Shown piece by piece: positions 42,650 to 44,294 of a stretch of DNA of 44,294 bases; within the stretch, counting starts at the first letter, position 1, and every line of letters begins with the position of its first letter. A program made the position numbers and the translations under genes. The notes beneath the pieces were generated by a model that worked only from the letters and a program-made list of their open reading frames with translations, was not told the DNA's origin and did no database searches. This DNA is from JBAZTA01 sp964588175 (GTDB lineage Bacteria > Omnitrophota > Gorgyraeia > Gygaellales > Profunditerraquicolaceae). Where the stretch lies: positions 1 through 44,294 of the forward strand of contig CAZPNW010000074.1 in the NCBI GenBank assembly GCA_964588175.1. The letters run 5' to 3'.

Positions 42650-43849
42650 TTGATATTCTTAGCCGGCAGCCAAATTAAAGAAATTACCAGGATCTTAGAG
42701 AAAGTTCTAACCGGAGATTATCATGTCCGGATCCCTGCGTATTACGCTTCTGTTGCGATAAAACGATTAGTACATGTTTTAAATGAACTTCTGGCAAAAG
42801 TAGAATCTCATGTCGGTCTGCTTGAAAAAGAGAACAGGCAGCATCAAGCTATTCTGGGTAATATGGCAGAAGCGGTGATCGCGGTTGATAAAGATACCCG
42901 GATCATTTCAGTTAATCCTTCGGGAGAAAAGATGCTGAATATCCCGGGGCGCCAGATCGTCGGTAAATTGTTCCTTGAGGTGTTCCCTAATAATGATATT
43001 GGAGAGATCATAACGGATGTCTTACGCAGCGGCAAGTTCCTGCCGAAAGAGTTGAGTGTCATTTGGCCCCTGCAAAAGACATTCCAGGTGAACGCGGCCC
43101 CGTTATTTGAGAACAGCGCGGTAAACGGCTGTGTCCTGGTGATCCATGATATTACCGAGATGAGGAGGCTGGAGAAAGTGCGCTCTGATTTTGTGGCAAA
43201 TGTCTCCCATGAATTAAAGACACCGCTTACCTCGATCAAAGGTTTTGTCGAGACGCTTTTAGAAGGAGCCATCGATGATAAAGAAGAAAGCCGGAACTTC
43301 TTAAAGATCGTTCAGGAGCATGCGGAACGTTTAGACAGGCTGACCAGCGATTTATTAAGCCTCTCGAGCCTGGAGTCGCGCCAGGCGGAAATAAAGAAAG
43401 AAAAGGTCGCGGTCAGGCAACTTGTTGAACAGATCGCCTCAGGATTCAGCGTTCAGTTAAAAAAGAAGTCTTTGCGATTCGAAAATAAAGTGTCTGATGA
43501 TGTTTCTGCCCATGCGGATAAGAACAGGATAGAACAGGTATTCACCAATCTTATCGATAATGCTATTAAATTTAACCGTGAAAGCGGTTTGGTAGAAGTC
43601 TCTGCGCTTATGCAGGGAGGGTTTGTGAAGTTTATCGTTAAGGATACCGGCAGCGGTATTCCTGAAAAAGATATTCCCCGTATCTTTGAACGTTTTTACC
43701 GCGTTGATAAAGGGCGTTCCCGCGAACTCGGAGGAACCGGCCTTGGCCTTTCTATCGTTAAGCACATAATCGAATCGCACGACGGAAGTGTAGGGGTGGT
43801 AAGCACCGAAGGCCTGGGTTCAGAGTTTTGGTTTACCCTGAGCGTCTGA
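42650..43849 (+). CDS. phoR: PhoR-like histidine kinase lacking transmembrane segments
   Basis: The 399-residue protein starts at a TTG with GAGGAA upstream. A weakly HAMP-like N-terminus (about 1-60) is followed by a PAS domain (about 68-170; NMAEAVIAVDKDTRIISVNPSGEKM), HisKA with His187 (FVANVSHELKTPLTS) and HATPase with N (NLIDNAIKFNRE), G1 (VKDTGSGIPEKDIPRIFERFYRVD) and G2 (GGTGLGLSIVKHI) boxes. No membrane helix is present, unlike classic PhoR; upstream sequence is phoB, so it is not truncated by misannotation. The last 20 bases and stop codon lie inside the first unit of a tandem repeat (43830-43950). Confidence 0.9.
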   Translation: MIFLAGSQIKEITRILEKVLTGDYHVRIPAYYASVAIKRLVHVLNELLAKVESHVGLLEKENRQHQAILGNMAEAVIAVDKDTRIISVNPSGEKMLNIPGRQIVGKLFLEVFPNNDIGEIITDVLRSGKFLPKELSVIWPLQKTFQVNAAPLFENSAVNGCVLVIHDITEMRRLEKVRSDFVANVSHELKTPLTSIKGFVETLLEGAIDDKEESRNFLKIVQEHAERLDRLTSDLLSLSSLESRQAEIKKEKVAVRQLVEQIASGFSVQLKKKSLRFENKVSDDVSAHADKNRIEQVFTNLIDNAIKFNRESGLVEVSALMQGGFVKFIVKDTGSGIPEKDIPRIFERFYRVDKGRSRELGGTGLGLSIVKHIIESHDGSVGVVSTEGLGSEFWFTLSV

Positions 43850-43947
43850 TAGCTTTAGTGTTGGTTAAGTCGAAGGGTTTACCCTGAGCGCCTGATAGCT
43901 TTACCTGTTAATTCAGTCGAAGGGCTTACCCTGAGCGTGTAGCTTCC
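43830..43947. repeat. Tandem 46-47 bp repeats beginning inside phoR
   Basis: Three units start at 43830, 43876 and 43923 (the last partial), each with TTACCCTGAGCG; the first two continue with an AGTCGAAG end. The pattern CCCTGAGC...GTCGAAGGG resembles a widespread dispersed bacterial repeat. The first unit includes the final codons and stop of phoR. Confidence 0.85.
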
Positions 43948-43995
43948 TAATTTCGAAATCTCCGGATATCCCATTTTCCTCTAATTTTATGATGT

Positions 43996-44175
43996 AACTT
44001 TACGGTCATGCTTACGCGCACTGAAAACTTTCGCCGTGCACTGCGGTTTACGGCTCGTTTACGCTATAGACTTACGTAAAGAGCGCGCTTCAACTCGCCG
44101 TAATCCCTTGTGCACTCCAGGTAAAACTCAGTGCCGAAAGTTTTCTAATGTGCGCTCCAGCATAACCGTAAAGTT
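43996..44175. mobile_element. 180-bp palindromic element (MITE-like or structured RNA)
   Basis: The ends AACTTTACGGT (43996-44006) and ACCGTAAAGTT (44165-44175) are perfect reverse complements; inner arms GAAAACTTTCG (44023-44033) and CGAAAGTTTTC (44135-44145), and GTGCAC...TACGGC against GCCGTAA...GTGCAC, also pair. The whole can fold into one long stem. No coding sequence or clear target-site duplication is seen, so it is either a small non-autonomous transposon or a structured RNA. Confidence 0.55.
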
Positions 44176-44184
44176 TACCACCAA

Positions 44185-44294
44185 CCATGGACTATCGACC
44201 ATTGACCATCGACTCTTTGCGACATGGGACCTGCGACTTGTGTCCGGTTAATGTCCTTATGAGTGAACGGGTCCCTGCCTACCGGCAGGCAGGC
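44185..44294. repeat. Second copy of the dispersed composite repeat, cut by the window end
   Basis: Contains ACTATCGACCATTGACC words, TTTGCGACATG, CCTGCGACTTGTGTC (also at 29688-29702) and TTATGAGTGAACGGGTCCC followed by CCTGCCTACCGGCAGGCAGG. This matches, in inverted orientation, 29402-29460. Confidence 0.8.

Noticed and set aside
43830..43947. Possible CRISPR array
   Set aside because: Units are contiguous 46-47 bp tandem repeats with related interiors, not repeats with unique spacers; no cas genes in the window.
44036..44251. 71-residue ORF at the window end
   Set aside because: Runs through the palindromic element and repeat words; random-looking translation.

Overview
The window looks like chromosome of an anaerobic, outer-membrane-bearing (diderm) bacterium. 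The evidence is a porin-type beta-barrel tail ending in Phe, lipoproteins and Sec-exported proteins, a complete Rnf ion-pumping complex, a B12-dependent (class II) ribonucleotide reductase, archaeal-type phosphoglycerate mutase, PiT/PhoU-like/PhoB/PhoR phosphate genes and a c-di-GMP/chemotaxis set. The combination fits Candidatus Omnitrophota or a related uncultivated lineage, but this is a guess from gene content; there is no rRNA in the window.

Layout. (1) 1-7451 is sensing: a porin tail, two orphan periplasmic binding proteins with no permeases, a large chemoreceptor, a PilZ protein and, on the opposite strand, a cheC phosphatase followed by a degenerate receiver-GGDDF protein. (2) 7452-7852 holds two divergent promoters. 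(3) 7853-17765 is a carbohydrate locus: sugar-binding lipoprotein, two permeases, a large secreted glycosidase with an added N-terminal region, an exported protein made of two copies of one domain, a second glycosidase and a TPR-like exported protein. The ATPase is missing and must be supplied from elsewhere. (4) 17794-19563 (minus) is eno-ftsB-initiator tRNA, apparently one transcription unit. (5) 19575-22118 (plus) is a short FtsH-type protease overlapped by a lipoprotein gene. (6) 22115-28990 (minus) is tRNA-Thr, an MFS exporter, rnfCGDEAB and purN. (7) 28991-29981 is a gene-free stretch of degenerate and palindromic repeats, followed by a ROK regulator, a coiled-coil membrane-anchored protein and a LacI-type regulator. 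(8) 33624-36073 is nrdJ, preceded by two NrdR boxes exactly 31 bp apart and a strong promoter. (9) 36145-43849 holds a possible three-way-junction RNA, apgM, a long hairpin, mnmG, a QueG-like Fe-S protein, PiT, a PhoU-like protein, phoB and a soluble phoR. (10) 43830-44294 is again repeat-rich: 46-47 bp tandem repeats that begin inside phoR, a 180-bp palindromic element, and a second copy of the repeat family seen near 29.4 kb.

Functionally, the sugar locus and glycolytic genes (eno, apgM) suggest a saccharolytic fermenter that conserves energy through Rnf. The least ordinary items are the binding-protein/chemoreceptor/c-di-GMP cluster, the secreted glycosidase set with its duplicated-domain protein, transcription terminators placed in the leaders of transport and glycosidase genes, the initiator tRNA with a weakened anticodon stem, and the non-coding palindromic elements.
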